From: Vigna angularis
Taxonomy: Eukaryota; Streptophyta; Magnoliopsida; Fabales; Fabaceae
Length of the DNA: 64,000 nt
Assembly (NCBI RefSeq): GCF_016808095.1
Contig: NC_068974.1
Coordinates: forward strand, 28,814,825 to 28,878,824
Direction: 5' to 3'
Made by a program: the position numbers and the translations under genes. Of the stretch, positions 11,242-23,340 are shown piece by piece. The notes beneath the pieces are model-generated. The model had not been told where the DNA came from and searched no databases. It saw nothing but the letters and a program-made list of their open reading frames with translations. Numbering within the stretch: position 1 is the first letter of the stretch; the number at the start of each line of letters is the position of its first letter.

Positions 11242-12420
11242 TTATGGTGGCCAATGTTGTTTATGTCTTAACTCCCGAAACATATAGTCATACACTTTCA
11301 TGTCGATATCCAACTTATAATGTGACTTGATTTTTATGTTGAAGTTTGATGGGCATATTTGCAAGTTGTTAAGGCATAAGAACACGGTAACTAATTTTTT
11401 TTGAAACATTCCACAATCATACCATCGTTCATCCAACTTGGCGACAAATTTACTTAGAGGACGTATTTTTTCTTCAGTTGACCACCTCCTCCACTTTGAA
11501 TCTTGTTGTAATTCTATCAAATTCAACCACTTTGCAGGTGTTTGATTTTGAATCACCATCTTGTAGCACCTTGGTGGAATTTTCAAAATATACATGACCA
11601 ACACTTATCATTACACTTATGTGTTTCCTCTTTTTGTGAAAAAGTTGTTGCATTTGGTGTATGTGGCCAATATTATGGAGAAGATTGGTAACTTTCTTGT
11701 TTGCTTCAAGAATGAGTTAATTGCTTCGGCCAGATTAGTTGTCAAGTGACCCCATCTTTTTCCTTGATTAAACACAAGTGCCCATTGATGTCTCGAAATT
11801 TGGTTCCAATAAGTTATTGCTTTCGAATTAGATTCCCTTACGATATTGTAGTAATAGTTACGTCGTAGTTTAATCATTGTGTATACTACAAATATAACTA
11901 AAAAAATTAATCCTAAATAAATATGACAAAGAATAATGAAAGACCATATATAATTGAATAAAATATTGGAAAGTTAAGTACTTACCCATGTTGACAAGAT
12001 CATTCTCCAAAGTTGTATTCCTAAAACATCGGATGAAATTATGTGCAAAAGGTCAAATGCAATACACATGCACAAAATTTCCTTAAGTACATCCACTCCC
12101 CAATCTACTAATTGTTGCAATGATAGAGTTGTAGCAATCCAAAATTAACCACAAGTTTTCTTAAGGTGTAACATGTCTCTTAAGGTTTTTAAGGAAAAAA
12201 AACCAAGATTTTGATGTTTCACCTTCAGTTATAGCAAAAGTAATAAGGAGTATGTTGTTCCTCCCATTTTTTGCTAGAACCACCAGAAGAGTGTCCTTAT
12301 ATTTCCTTTAGAGGAAGGTTCTGTCCACTTACACTAACAATTTGCAATAGGAAAATCCATCAATACACAATTTGAAGGTTCCAAATAATCTTTTGAAATA
12401 TTGTTAATTTTCCAAGACTT
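11242..12420 (-). pseudogene. MULE (MuDR-type) transposase relic
   Basis: Read on the minus strand, the segment gives successive pieces of a Mutator-like transposase. Around 12250 it reads ITFAITEGE, the stretch after the catalytic-domain start. Around 11750 it reads GKRWGHLTTNLAEAINSFLK, the strongly conserved block before the zinc finger. Around 11430 it reads RWYDCGMFQ, a degenerate SWIM-type CxCxF motif in which the first Cys is Tyr. An intron-like gap with GTAAG...TTGTAG borders lies at about 11886-11985, where family members also carry an intron after an MGY-like segment. Several frameshifts break the frame (for example near 11605 and 12000-12200). No matching TIRs were found, so this is an eroded fragment. 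Confidence 0.75.
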
Positions 12421-12577
12421 CTTTGTCGTCAGTTATTGGCTGTGTTTTAAGTCATTATATGAAGACGGGAAAAAATGTTTGCATTGCTTACAGTACCAAT
12501 GGAAATCTATTGAACAATTCTTCCTAGTTACCGTACATATATTAAATTGCTCGTTGCTTCACCAACCAAGCATTTTT

Positions 12578-13176
12578 ATATGATATCATGTACCTCATTA
12601 AGGTATTGATGGCTATAATGATTGTTGTAATTTGTATGGATGGGTCAGATTTGACTATCTCATGTATGTGTTGGGAAATGATATGTGATCCCAACCTATT
12701 GTGATATTATGTAATGAGTTGTGTGGCACAAGTGCGAGCCCCTTCGATTTTTCTTATTTCTCATATTTGATCTCTTGTCCAAAGGTTGTCCTGACACTTC
12801 CACAAGCATTACTGGTCGACACATTTCACTCTTAATCTTGTTGTGCTTGAGTGTGTGGTTTTGTATATGCAATGGTTTATATTGTGAAATGGTTTGAGAG
12901 CATATATGACTTGTTCCTTTGGTTTGAAACCTCATTCCCTAGGTTAATGTACCAAGTGCAAGCTCGAATGTCTCCTGCATGAGGATAAATTAGGTTTGAA
13001 CTTGATAGAATGAGAGTACCCGCAACTACTATTATCAGAATCAAACCGTCCTTCTATTTTTGCCAAATGTTACTTTTATTGATGCGGATGTTGTTCACCT
13101 TTAAATGGAAAAACATCTCACATCTCTGTGCACCTTTTTTCAGTTGCATTCACCCTTCATCTTTCAACTTTCAACT
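12578..13176. repeat. Direct repeat module, copy A (about 0.6 kb)
   Basis: From TGTACCTCATTAAGGTATTG to the CTTTCAACTTTC run, this copy is highly similar in direct order to copy B at about 14421-15020. It includes shared strings such as AAGTGCAAGCTCGAATGTCT and TAGAATGAGAGTACCC. Part of it also recurs just upstream of the DRB-like pseudogene. The short open frames inside are not conserved between copies, so it is probably non-coding. Confidence 0.8.
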
Positions 13177-13633
13177 TTCTCTTCACACCATATTTTCGTT
13201 CCCATCTTTCACCTCAGTTTATAGTAGAAGCAAAAACCAAGGACGGTGAAAGTTGTGGTATATTAGCTGGGTATTTGGTGGTGTGCAGTTTTCACTTGCA
13301 GACTTTTTCTTTTTCCTATGTTGCATTTATCACATCGTGCAACTTTATCCCACGCTGCAGAGTGTTTTCACATGTTGCACACCTTAAGCAATGAGTCGTC
13401 CTTCCCTATGTGATTGTTATACGATAGTGGCGATTTGACCTTGGACCACTATGCTTTCTCTCCTACAACACATTAAAATAACAACCAAACTCAATTAATA
13501 CTTCAAAATTAGCACATCTAATTCTAAAAAAGCACCATAATTTATGCGTTAATCTAATCATATAAGTTGTAGCAACAATACCTGATGTTGGAAAAATGTG
13601 TGGTGGTGTTCAACAGAAGGAAAGATGAGAGAA

Positions 13634-13781
13634 TAAATTAGGTTTGAACTTGATAGAATGAGAGTACCTGCCATCTCTATGGCATTTAAATTGTCTATGA
13701 ACCTTTGCCCATTCTGAATTCATCCTTCAACTTTCAAGTTTCTCTTCTTCTTCTTTTCATCCATTCTGCATCCATCCTATA
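13634..13781 (+). repeat. Partial copy of the module immediately upstream of the DRB-like pseudogene
   Basis: It shares AATTAGGTTTGAACTTGATA and the following GAATGAGAGTACC with copies A and B, then a related pyrimidine-rich leader (CTTCAACTTTC...). Its place directly before a start codon suggests the module is the ancestral 5' flank of the DRB-like gene. Confidence 0.6.
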
Positions 13782-14356
13782 ATGTACAAAAATCTTTTGC
13801 AAGAATTTACATCAAGGTTTGACATTGACCTTCCTGTATATCAAACTTTCAGTGAAGGAGAGCCGCATATTCTGAAGTTTTGGTCAATTGTGTGGGGGGT
13901 TGGGATTAATTACACTTCCGAATCTAAATTTCTCCAGAAAATAACTATTGAATAGGAAGTAGCTAGAGTTGCTCTAGAAATTCTTCTTGAGAAGACCAAT
14001 CTAGAAATTCTTCTTGAGAAGACCAGAGAAGGAACCTCCATTGTTACGAGGTATGATGTATCACAATATTATCATTTTATTTTTCATTGCTTCATTTTGT
14101 TTTTGTTTCTAACGGTTGATTTTTTTTTCATTATCTTCCAAGATTTCTCCTTTATGCAAGTGTATCATAAATGAATATGCTTCTAAATTGCATATTAAGG
14201 GAACTTCATACAACATTGTTCAGCAAATAGGAGGTGTACTTTCGGTTTTCATATCATCTCTATTTTTCAACGGTACAAGTTACACTGGTGATTTTGCTAG
14301 AACCAAAAAGGAAGTTGAGCAGTCCGATGCAAAAACTGATATTCTTTCAATTATGG
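13782..14356 (+). pseudogene. Double-stranded RNA-binding (DRB/HYL1-like) protein relic
   Basis: Exon 1 starts at ATG 13782 and reads YKNLLQEFTSRFDIDLPVYQ, then SEGEPHILKF and a VALEILLEKT tail. This is the first dsRBD of plant DRB proteins. Exon 2, from about 14144, reads CKCIINEYASKLHIKGTSYN and then NGTSYTGDFARTKKEVEQ, a second dsRBD. An intron with GT...AG borders separates them (GT at about 14051; AG ends at about 14143). Exon 1 has an in-frame TAG (GAA TAG GAA, about 13953) and a 27-bp tandem duplication (about 13974-14027), and the exon phases no longer match. DRB proteins assist Dicer-like enzymes in small-RNA processing; this copy cannot encode a full one. Confidence 0.75.
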
Positions 14357-14420
14357 GTATCCTTTTGTGTATGTTTTATTACATGTTCTCAATATATTTT
14401 ATATAGTTATGTACTTACTT

Positions 14421-15020
14421 GCTATATTATATTGTGTACCTCATTAAGGTATTGATGGCACTAATGATTGTTGTAATTGGTATGGATGGGTTAAATTCGA
14501 CCATCTCATGTATGTGGTAGGAAATGATACATGATCCCAATCTATTGTGATATTATGTAATGAGTTGTGTCGCATAAGTGTGAGCCCCTTCGATTTTTCT
14601 TATTTCCCATACTTGATCTCTTGTTCAAAGGATGTCTTGACACATCCACAAGCATTATTGGTCGACACATTTAACTCTTAATCTTGTTGTGTTTGAGTGT
14701 GTGGTTTTTTATATGCAATGGTTTGTATTGTGAAATGGTTTTAGAGCATATATGAGTTGTTCCTTTTGTTTGGAACCTCATTCCCTAGGTTAATGTACCA
14801 AGTGCAAGCTCGAATGTCTCATGCATGAGGATAAATTAGGTTTGAACTTGATAGAATGAGAGTACCCACGACTACTATTATCAGAATCAAACCGTCCTTG
14901 TATTTTTGCCAAATGTTACTTTTATTGATGCAGATGTTGTTCACCTTTAAATGGAAAAACATCTCACTTCTCTGTGCACCTTTGTCAATTGCATTCACGC
15001 TTCAACTTTCAACTTTCAAC
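14421..15020. repeat. Direct repeat module, copy B
   Basis: Second copy of the module at 12578-13176, starting in the sequence after exon 2 of the DRB-like relic. It ends with repeated CAACTTTCAACTTTCAAC. An additional fragment of its centre (TTGAGTGTGTGG... to GAGTTGTTCCTTT) is repeated again at about 15023-15093. Confidence 0.8.
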
Positions 15021-15022
15021 CT

Positions 15023-15093
15023 TTGAGTGTGTGGTTTTATATATGCAATGGATTGTATTGTGAAATTGTTTTAGAGCATATATGAGTTGTTCC
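15023..15093. repeat. Short third partial copy of the module
   Basis: About 70 bp repeat a segment internal to copy B (near 14690-14765) with a few differences, directly downstream of copy B. Confidence 0.7.
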
Positions 15094-15359
15094 TTTAGAG
15101 CATATAAGTGATTGTCTATTGCTTACATGCTATATGTTTTAATCATTGTATAAATATGTTTATAGCATTGAGAACATGATTGTGTTGATACATTACATTT
15201 CACTGTGCTATATAATTGATTTTATTGAAGAATACATGTCTGATGTTTTAGAAAAGTAAAACACAAGCACTTATGTTGAACTTTTAATTGTGTGGCAAAA
15301 CAACAGTTTTAAGTCGACTTCATTATGGGGTGAGTGGATTAAAACTCGTGGCTTTGCAC

Positions 15360-18300
15360 AAACTTTTCTCGTGCAATTCATTTTGAACTTGCTACCTTCT
15401 GAGTATGGTTCATTTCAGATGAACTATAACACCTTAAAAGACAAATGGAATGTGCATGAATTGCACAGTATGTTAGTTCAAGAAGAGACCAAACTTAAGA
15501 ACTTAAGAAGCCACTATATTCATTATCTAAAGAATCAAGGAGCTAGAAAGAAATTTAAGAAACATGGAAAGGATAAAGGACCATTAAAGATTGACGAGTC
15601 CTCAACCAAAATCAAGAAGAAAAATGACAAATGTCATTTCTGCAAGAAGTCTGGACATTTTCAGAAGGACTGCGTAAAGCGTAAAGCTTGGTTCGAAAAG
15701 AAAGGTGAGCATAATGCTTATGTATGTTTTGAATCAAACTTAACTGAAGTTCTCCATAATACTTGGTGGATTGATTCTGGATGTACGACTCATGTTTCTA
15801 ATGTGATGCAGGGATTCCTTACAATCCGAACCATAAACCCAACTGAGAAGTTTGTCTTCATGGGAACTAGAGTGAAAGTTCCAGTGGAAGCCGTCGGGAC
15901 TTATCGATTGATTCTTGACATTGGATATCACTTAGACCTGATGGATACTTTTTATGTACCTAGTATCACTAGAAATTTGATTTCTTTGTCTAAGCTTGAT
16001 GTTGCTGGATACTCTTTTAAATTTGGGAATGATTGTTTCAATTTGTTTAAGCGTGCCTGTATGATTGGATCTGGTACACTTTATGATGGTTTATATAAAT
16101 TGAATTTGGATAATTTATATGCTAAAACTCTTATGATCTTGCATCACAATGTTGGCACTAAACGCAGTTTAGTGGATGAACGATCTGCTTATTTGTGGCA
16201 TAAATGTTTGGGACACATTTCCAAAGAAAGGATGCAAAGATTAGTAAAGAATGAAATCCTTCCGGATTTAGATTTTACTGATCTGAATGTATGTGTGGAT
16301 TGTATTAAAGACAAACAAACAAAACACACAAAGAAAGGAGCCACAAGAAGTACACAGCTTCTTGAAATTATACACACTGATATATGTGGTCTGTTTGATG
16401 TGAATTCCTTCAATAAAGAGAAATACTTCATCACCTTCATTGATGATTTTTCACGTTATGGATATGTATATCTACTGCATGAGAAATCTCAAGCAGTGAA
16501 TGTCTTGGAAGTTTACGTAAATGAAGTACAAAGAAAATTAGACAGAAAGGTGAAAATTGTCAGATCTGATAGAGGTGGTGAGTATTATGGAAGATATGAT
16601 GAAAGTGGACAATACCCTGGTCCATTTGCTAAATTTCTTGAGAAACGTGGTATTTGTGCTCAATACACAATGTCAGGCACACCACAACAAAACGATGTAT
16701 CAGAAAGGCATAATCGAACCTTAATGGATATGGTTAGGAGTATGTTAAGTAATTCATGTTTACCTGTATCGTTGTGGATGTATTCATTAAAGACTGCCAT
16801 GTATTTGTTAAATAGGGTTCCTAGTAAGGCTGTTCAAAAGACTCCTTTTGAGTTATGGACAAATAGGAAACCCAGTTTGAGACACCTGCATGTTTGGGGT
16901 TGTCAGGCAGAAATAAGAATTTATAATCCGCAAGAAAAGAAACTGGATGCAAGAACAATCAGTGGATATTTCATTGGTTATCCAGAAAAATCAAAAGGGT
17001 ATATATTTTACTGTCCTAACCATAGTACAAGAATTGTTGAAACTGGAAATGCTCGGTTCATTGAAAATGGTGAAACTAGTGGGAGTGTAAACGAAAGGTT
17101 GAAATTACAGAAGTTAGAGTACAAGTTCCTGTAATTGGTGCCTCTTCTTCAAGAGTTGTTGTTCCTCATGTTGTAGAAACACGCAACAATCAAGAAGAAC
17201 AACACATTATTACTCCCATGATTAACAATGAACCAGTAGTAGAACAATCACAAGAAATAGTATTAAGAAGATCTCAAAGAGAAAGAAAGTCTGCTATTTC
17301 GAATGATTATGTGGTTTATCTACAAGAGTCAGAAAATGACTTAAGTATTGATAACGATCCTGTTTCATTTTCAGAAGCCATTAATGGTGATAATTCTGAT
17401 AAGTGGTTAAATGCTATGAAAGATGAGCTTAAATCGATGGTACAAAATGATGTATGGGATCTTGTGGAATTACCAGAAGGATGCAAGAGAGTTGGGTGTA
17501 AATGGGTCTTTAAGACTAAGCGTGACTCTCATGGTAATATCGAACGTTACAAGGCTCGACTTGTTGCCAAAGGTTTTACTCAGAAAGATGGCATTGACTA
17601 TAAGGAAACATTTTCACCTGTTTCTAAGAAAGATTCTTTTCGAATTATCATGGCATTAGTAGCTCATTATGATCTTGAGTTGCATCAAATGGATGTTAAA
17701 ATTGCTTTTCTGAATGGGGATTTAGAAGAGGATGTCTATATGGATCAACCAGTGGAGTTCACTGAAAAAGGAAAGGAACACATGGTGTATAAACTAAAGA
17801 AATCAATATATGGACTTAAACAAGCTTCCCGACAATGGTATCTCAAGTTCAATGATACTATTATATCCTTTGGATTTAAGGAAAATACTGTTGATCGGTG
17901 TATATATCTAAAGGTCAGTGGGAGCAAGTTTATATTTTTGATTCTATATGTTGATGATATCTTGCTTGCAACTAATGATCTTGGTCTATTAAGTGAGACT
18001 AAGAAATTTCTCTCTAACAACTTTGAAATGAAAGATATGAGTGAGGCATATTATGTGATAGGAATAGAAATATTTCGTGATAGATCACAAGGATTGTTAG
18101 GTTTGTCTTAGAAAGCATATATTAATAAAGTTTTAGAGAGATTTAAAATGGATAAATGTTCAACATCTCCCGTTCCAATACATAAAGAAGACAAGTTTAG
18201 TCTCATGCAATGTCCAAAGAATGATTTGGAACGGAAACAGATGGAAAATATTCCTTATACATCTGTTGTTGGGAGTTTGATGTATGTTCAAACATGTACA

Positions 18301-18933
18301 AGACCAGATATTAGTTTTGCAGTTGGTATGCTTGGTAGATATCAGAGTAATCCAGGAATGGATCATTGGAAAGCTGCAAAGAAAGTTTTAAGATACCTAC
18401 AAGGAACAAAGAATCACATGCTTACTTAAAAAAGATCTAATCATCTTGAAGTGATTGGATATACAGATTCAGACTTTGCTGGCTGTATAGATACAAGAAA
18501 ATCTACATATAGTTATCTGTATCTTTTAGCCGGAGGAGCGATCTCATGGAAAAGTGCGAAATAGTCCGTCATTGCTACATCCACTATGGAAGCTGAATTT
18601 ATGGCATGCTTTGAGGCCACCATTCAGGCTAATTGGTTGCGGAACTTTATTTCAGGGCTTGGAATAGTTGACAGCATTGCCAAGCCGCTGAAAATTTATT
18701 GTGACAATTCCGCAGCAGTCTTCTTTTCTAAGAACGAAAAGTATTCCAAAGGTGTTAAACATATGGAATTGAAATACTTTGTCGTTAAAGAAGAAATTCA
18801 GAAACATAAAGTGTCAATAGAACATATTAGCACTGATTTTATGATTTCTGACCCTTTAACAAAAGGGTTACCGCCCAAATTATTTGTTGATCATGTAAAG
18901 AATATGGGCATTATGTCTACCATTGAAAGTTAA
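15360..18933 (+). pseudogene. Copia gag-pol of element 2, disabled
   Basis: Domains in order: the C-terminal part of Gag; a zinc knuckle CHFCKKSGHFQKDC near 15630; protease WWIDSGCTTHVS near 15763; the GAG-pre-integrase segment with HKCLGH...CVDCIKDKQ; integrase with its Asp residues in HTD and RSDRGGEY and a Glu in SERHNRT, so the D,D,E triad is visible; reverse transcriptase with YVDD near 17950; and RNase H to a stop at 18931-18933. Breaks are a one-base frameshift near 17100 and in-frame stops TAG 18109, TAA 18427 and TAG 18562. Two of the three stops fit loss of a Gln codon by C to T. The long first frame (15290-17134) opens in unrelated sequence, so its nominal start is not genuine. Confidence 0.9.
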
Positions 18934-19313
18934 ATGTTAATGTTATTAATGCTTATGTGACACTTGAATTCTTTAATGTATAAGTTTCTGAAATTTGTAT
19001 TTTCTTCTATATGATTATGTATACAAATTATGATGAAGAAAAAAAATATATTATTGTTATTAAAATGACATTATGTTTGAACTCATTATGTATTTAAGTT
19101 TTGTAACGTCATATTAAAGAGAAAGAGATAATATAGTAGTACATGGAAGGAGACATATCGATTGAATGATGTGCGACCGCCATGACTCTTGTTATTTCTA
19201 TATCTTTAATTATGAATAATGATGAAGCCAATTATGTAAAGTCCTCACATGCGCATTATGATTATTTATTAAATCACTGAATGTTATGACATCACAAGAG
19301 TCAAGTGGGAGAA
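18934..19313 (+). other. 3' untranslated region of Copia element 2
   Basis: AT-rich sequence between the end of pol and the purine tract, with no further open frame. Confidence 0.6.
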
Positions 19314-19723
19314 TGTTAGAATTACCCAACTATTAAGTGACTCATGTGAAAATAAATGAGGGTCAAAGTGTGATTTAAAATAATTGAGGGACTTAATGAC
19401 AATAATTACAACTTGATGGAAGTTGTATAAGTAGGGATTAAGGGTTTTATTCCTGATGTATGAAGCTCTCTCTCATTCAAAATACCATCAAGAAAGTTTT
19501 TAGAGGATTAAAGTTACATTAAGGGATAGATTGGGTAAGGAGTTAAAGATCAAGAGCAAGGAAATCACGAATCAATTAGCATGGATCAAGGTTAGTGATT
19601 TCTTGTCCTAATTATGCAATTATGTTTAATGTTGTGAGAATCATAAATTCTTAAGATCCTAATGACTATAAACTAAAGAAAAACTTACAACAAAGACTTA
19701 GTCTCTTAATGAATGCTCTAACA
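19314..19723 (+). repeat. Putative 3' LTR of Copia element 2
   Basis: It begins TGTTAGAATTACCC directly after a purine tract. The proposed end is GCTCTAACA, which forms a short inverted terminal repeat with TGTTAGA. The end is inferred because the matching 5' LTR is absent. Confidence 0.55.
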
Positions 19724-20149
19724 TGCACTCTGCCACAAAGAACAAGACTAACACTTTTATTGGGTAATCATTCCAAAGCACATCTTTGTTTTTAGTACAC
19801 CTAAAATTAAGAGATAAATAATTGGACATGTTGTGAAATAATAAGATTTGTAAGAACTAAGAAGTTTTGCATTTGAATATTGCTGTTATGTTTCCTTTGA
19901 AATTCTAAGCATTAGCTATAATTCAATTTATGGTTGATTGTAACTATAAACACAAGAGTATTTTTAATTCTAAAAAAATGATTTTTCAACTGCCATTCAT
20001 CAGAGTCAAATGACATCTTTCACTCATAACAAACATACTATATACAAAACTTGTACAACATCCAAGACCAAGCCAACACGGGAATAGAAATTCCAGGCTT
20101 CATTCATCTCTGTGGTTCAAATTAAACAGACAGTTAAAAAAGTTTCTCT
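19724..20149. other. Intergenic, no gene seen
   Basis: No domain or bounded repeat. It precedes (on the plus strand) the 3' side of the DUF3774 pseudogene. Confidence 0.4.
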
Positions 20150-20402
20150 AGTTGGGACTCAACAGCTTAGGTACATAAGAGTTCTTAAGGGGTCCTCTGA
20201 CTACTTTCCCTGTATTCTGCTAGAACTAGAAACAACAGCAGAAGAGGAAAGGTTCTTTACCTGTGACAAAGATCCAAAATGGTTTTTAATTACTTGTTGA
20301 GTGGACTTCAAAGCTTGATTCCACCTACACATTCCTTGGTCCTTCAGGGCCTCCAAAACCCCAACACTCTGCCACAATCAAACCTCCCTGAGCTAAACTC
20401 AT
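20150..20402 (-). pseudogene. DUF3774 wound-induced protein pseudogene
   Basis: The minus strand from ATG at 20402 can be read across a frameshift as a family member: VGVLEALKDQGMCRWNQALK, then GSLSQVKNLSSS, and finally SEDPLRTLMYLSC. Three lesions are visible: a one-base frameshift between the start codon and VGVLEA; an in-frame TAG just before SEDPLRT, where the relatives have KQSED/KQSEE; and a TGA at the C terminus where the paralogue has Trp of CWGPN. It is most similar to the gene at 23341-23607 and probably arose from the same tandem cluster. Confidence 0.82.
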
Positions 20403-21339
20403 CTCCTATTGCTTCTATGATCTACACAACTGGTTCTTCGCTTTTCTTGATGTCACAAGAAAACAATGGAAGTTAATTTGTAAAAGTGTAAGTTTTTTTA
20501 TAGTAATATTGAAGTCATCGTTACTTCAAATTATTTTACTTTTCCAGTATTAAAGTTATCAATCATTTTTTATCATTTCATTATTTTTTATTTTTACCTT
20601 ATCTATTTACATAATTTATGAACAAATTTTATTAAAAAAACAAAAAACGTAAGGTAATTTTCAAAAGAAAAATGGTAGATTTGACGAAAGAAATGAAGAG
20701 AAGAGGTGACATACATAGAGTCCACAGAAAGACATGCTGAATATTTGAAAAAAAAAAACGGTGAAGCCGGTGGTTTTTGCTTTGGTGGGGACTATCAAAG
20801 TAGTAGTAGTAGGTAATTATTTATTGATATTGTGAAGGATCCTCCACTTTTAGTGGGACCACATGTCAGTGTCGATTCACTTGATTGTGACCTAGTTGCA
20901 TTGAAAAGAGCACCAAAGGCTCTGGTTTCTCTAATCACTAGTAGACAAGTCCAGCACACGGTTTGTATCTTATGATATCAAATCCAGTGCACATATTTTA
21001 ATAGTTTGTGAGGAAATTAATCACATTTATACCTGGTTATTGGGAGGGAATGATTGAATTGCTTGTTTTCTACTTAAACTTTTCTTAAGGCATTAAAATA
21101 ACTCCACTGTATAGTGTGTATTCAAAGAATGAACTGTATAGAACAAATCAACAAAACATAAGAAATTATCAAATATTATCATAATTATCTAAATTTTTTA
21201 TTAAATCAACATTTCTAAATTTTTTATTAAATCAACATTTACTTTAAATCTATTTAAATAAATTTGAATTAAATCTAAGTTTATATTTTTAAACTTAAGT
21301 CTATATATTGGAAATTTTTAGAATTTAAAAATCCAAAAT
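20403..21339. other. AT-rich intergenic, no gene seen
   Basis: No domain or bounded element was recognised. It includes AT-rich tracts and ends where the degenerate minisatellite begins. Confidence 0.4.
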
Positions 21340-22480
21340 TTAAGGTGCATTGATCAAGTCAAATTGGTTCAAATCTAAGTTCACTCAAGTTAGTGTAGTC
21401 CTATATCAAACCAAATTGACATAATTATAAATTGAATAAAGTTAGTTATATTGTAGATTGAGTCGAGCTTATCTAATTCCTAATCAAACCGATTTAACTT
21501 GATCCTTAACTGAGTCGAGTCTCAAGTCCTGATTGGTTTGAGTCCCTAGTTTAGTCATGTTAGTATGGATCAAGCTAAGGTAAGTTAGTTCAAACCTAAG
21601 TTGAGGTGAGTTAGCCTAGACCCAACTCTAGATGAGTCAATCCTTGCCTCAATCAAGTATAGTCATCCTAGGTTTAGGCTAAGCTAAGGGTACTAAGGCT
21701 CGAGTCCAGGATAATCGGCTCGAACCCAGCTTGAGAAAAGTTGGTCTAAACCCAAGGCAAACTAAGTTAGCCTGAATCCAAGTTGAGTAAGTCGGTTTGG
21801 TCCTCAATCGAACCAAAACGTCAGTCTTAGATCAAGCTAAGTCAATCAGGTCCTTGGCTGAACCGAGTAAGCCTGCTACCTAGTCAAGCCAAGTAAGCTT
21901 GAGCCTTAATCGATGTAAGTTAGCCCATGCCCCAGTCTAGCTTTGTCATTCAAAACCTAGTTAAGCAATGTAAGCCTAAGAAAACAAATTAGTCAAGCCC
22001 AAATCAAGTTGAGGAGATCAAGGTGAGATTGCCCATGCCTAGATCAAACTGAGTGATCCCACCCTCAAGTCAAACTAGGTTGGTCAATGTATGGGGTCAA
22101 TGCGAGTCAATTAGGTGTTGTTTGAAACAAATCAACCTTGGTGCAATTTAAAATGAATCGATGTAAGCTCAAGTCGAATCAAATCACTTTGTAGTTAGGT
22201 CGTGGTGAATGAACCTTATTCAATTGAGTTAGATTATGTTCATGTTCATTCTAGTTGAGTCCAACCCATGTTCAAACAAGTTAAGCTAGGGCTAATCAAG
22301 ATAAGGTCTGAGTTAGCTTGCGCCTTATTTGAGTCTAATTGGTTCATGTTCAAATTGATCCAAGTCTGGATAGTTTAGGATGAGTTAGACTCAGTTGAGA
22401 TCTAGATGAACATGATCAAGTTGACACCAAGTCAAGTTGGACCATGGTCGGTACATTGTGCCTACATCCATGTCAAACTG
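21340..22480. repeat. Highly diverged minisatellite-like region, unit about 30 bp
   Basis: About 1.1 kb is built from loose repeats of a phrase such as AAGTTAGCCTGAATCCAAGT or GAGTCGAGTCTCAAGTC, with CAAGT, GAGTC, AAGTT and AACC recurring at about 28-35-bp spacing. It is markedly more GC-rich than its flanks, has no open frame, and the units are too diverged to align by eye over their full length. Confidence 0.55.
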
Positions 22481-23340
22481 AATTGAGTTGATCTCATACA
22501 TAGTTGATTAGATTAATTCTATATTTACTGAAATTAAACAAAGTAGATTTAATAAAAAAATATATAATTTAATGTGATTTAATTAAAATAGATTTGTACT
22601 TTAAATCCAATCTATTTTGTTTGATCTAGAATGAATCTAGACCGATTTTGAAAAATCTAATCTATCATCACCCTTGAAACAAACCAAGTCGAGTTTGAGT
22701 TTTGCCTTTAGTAAAGTTGGCTTGCTGATCCTCTTTGCATTTACTGTCTTTTTAACAATTGAGTTGTGATATTCCAATATCAATACAACAGACCCAATAT
22801 TGTTCTTCGCTGAGCATCAACTCAAATATTGAACTGTATGAAGATAATTCAGTTGAATCCAGTTCGATGTTCAGCAATGCTCTGATTAGGTAATTTTATA
22901 TAGCCATGCTTACACTTCAACCGTCATTACATTGATCTTCCTTCCTGTAATATAGTAGGAGCTCTTTAATATTCAAAATTATTAAAAACAGAGGAAATAT
23001 GAGTTACCCCCATCTCCTTTTCTTTTTCCTGTTGAAATCAATTAAGTTTTAGTTAACAAATTTCAATACGAACAGATTTTTAACCTCACAGAAAGAATCC
23101 GGCACATGGAAGAGGGGGAAAACTAAAGAACACATAAAGTTTGGCAAACCTCAACCATTAAAATTATGATTATTTATCATCATAATTTACATACTGATTG
23201 TCACATCAGATAAGCAAATCTTTCAAAAATTTACAATATGACCCCTGAAATCACAACCCTCATGTTGCTTTGAGACGAAGATTGCTTGATTCCAAGAACT
23301 GAAAGAAGAAAAATGTTTTCTTATTGGTCTCATATGATAT
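22481..23340. other. Intergenic, no gene seen
   Basis: AT-rich. The last 100-200 bp probably form the 3' UTR of the minus-strand DUF3774 gene. Confidence 0.35.

Larger units (their letters stand above)
15360..19723 (+). mobile_element. Ty1/Copia retrotransposon 2, 5' truncated
   Basis: A second Copia lineage, unlike element 1. Its gag homology begins abruptly near 15365 (FLVQFILN...), so the 5' LTR, primer site and first part of gag are missing. After pol it has a 380-bp untranslated region, then the purine tract CAAGTGGGAGAA, then a putative 3' LTR beginning TGTTAGAATTACCC at 19314. No second LTR is present upstream, so the insertion cannot be dated from LTRs. Truncation plus multiple stops indicates an old copy. 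Confidence 0.85.

Noticed and set aside
12578..15020. Direct repeats considered as LTRs of a retrotransposon that captured a DRB gene
   Set aside because: There is a TG-like start but no primer-binding site, polypurine tract or target-site duplication, and further partial module copies do not fit an LTR pair.
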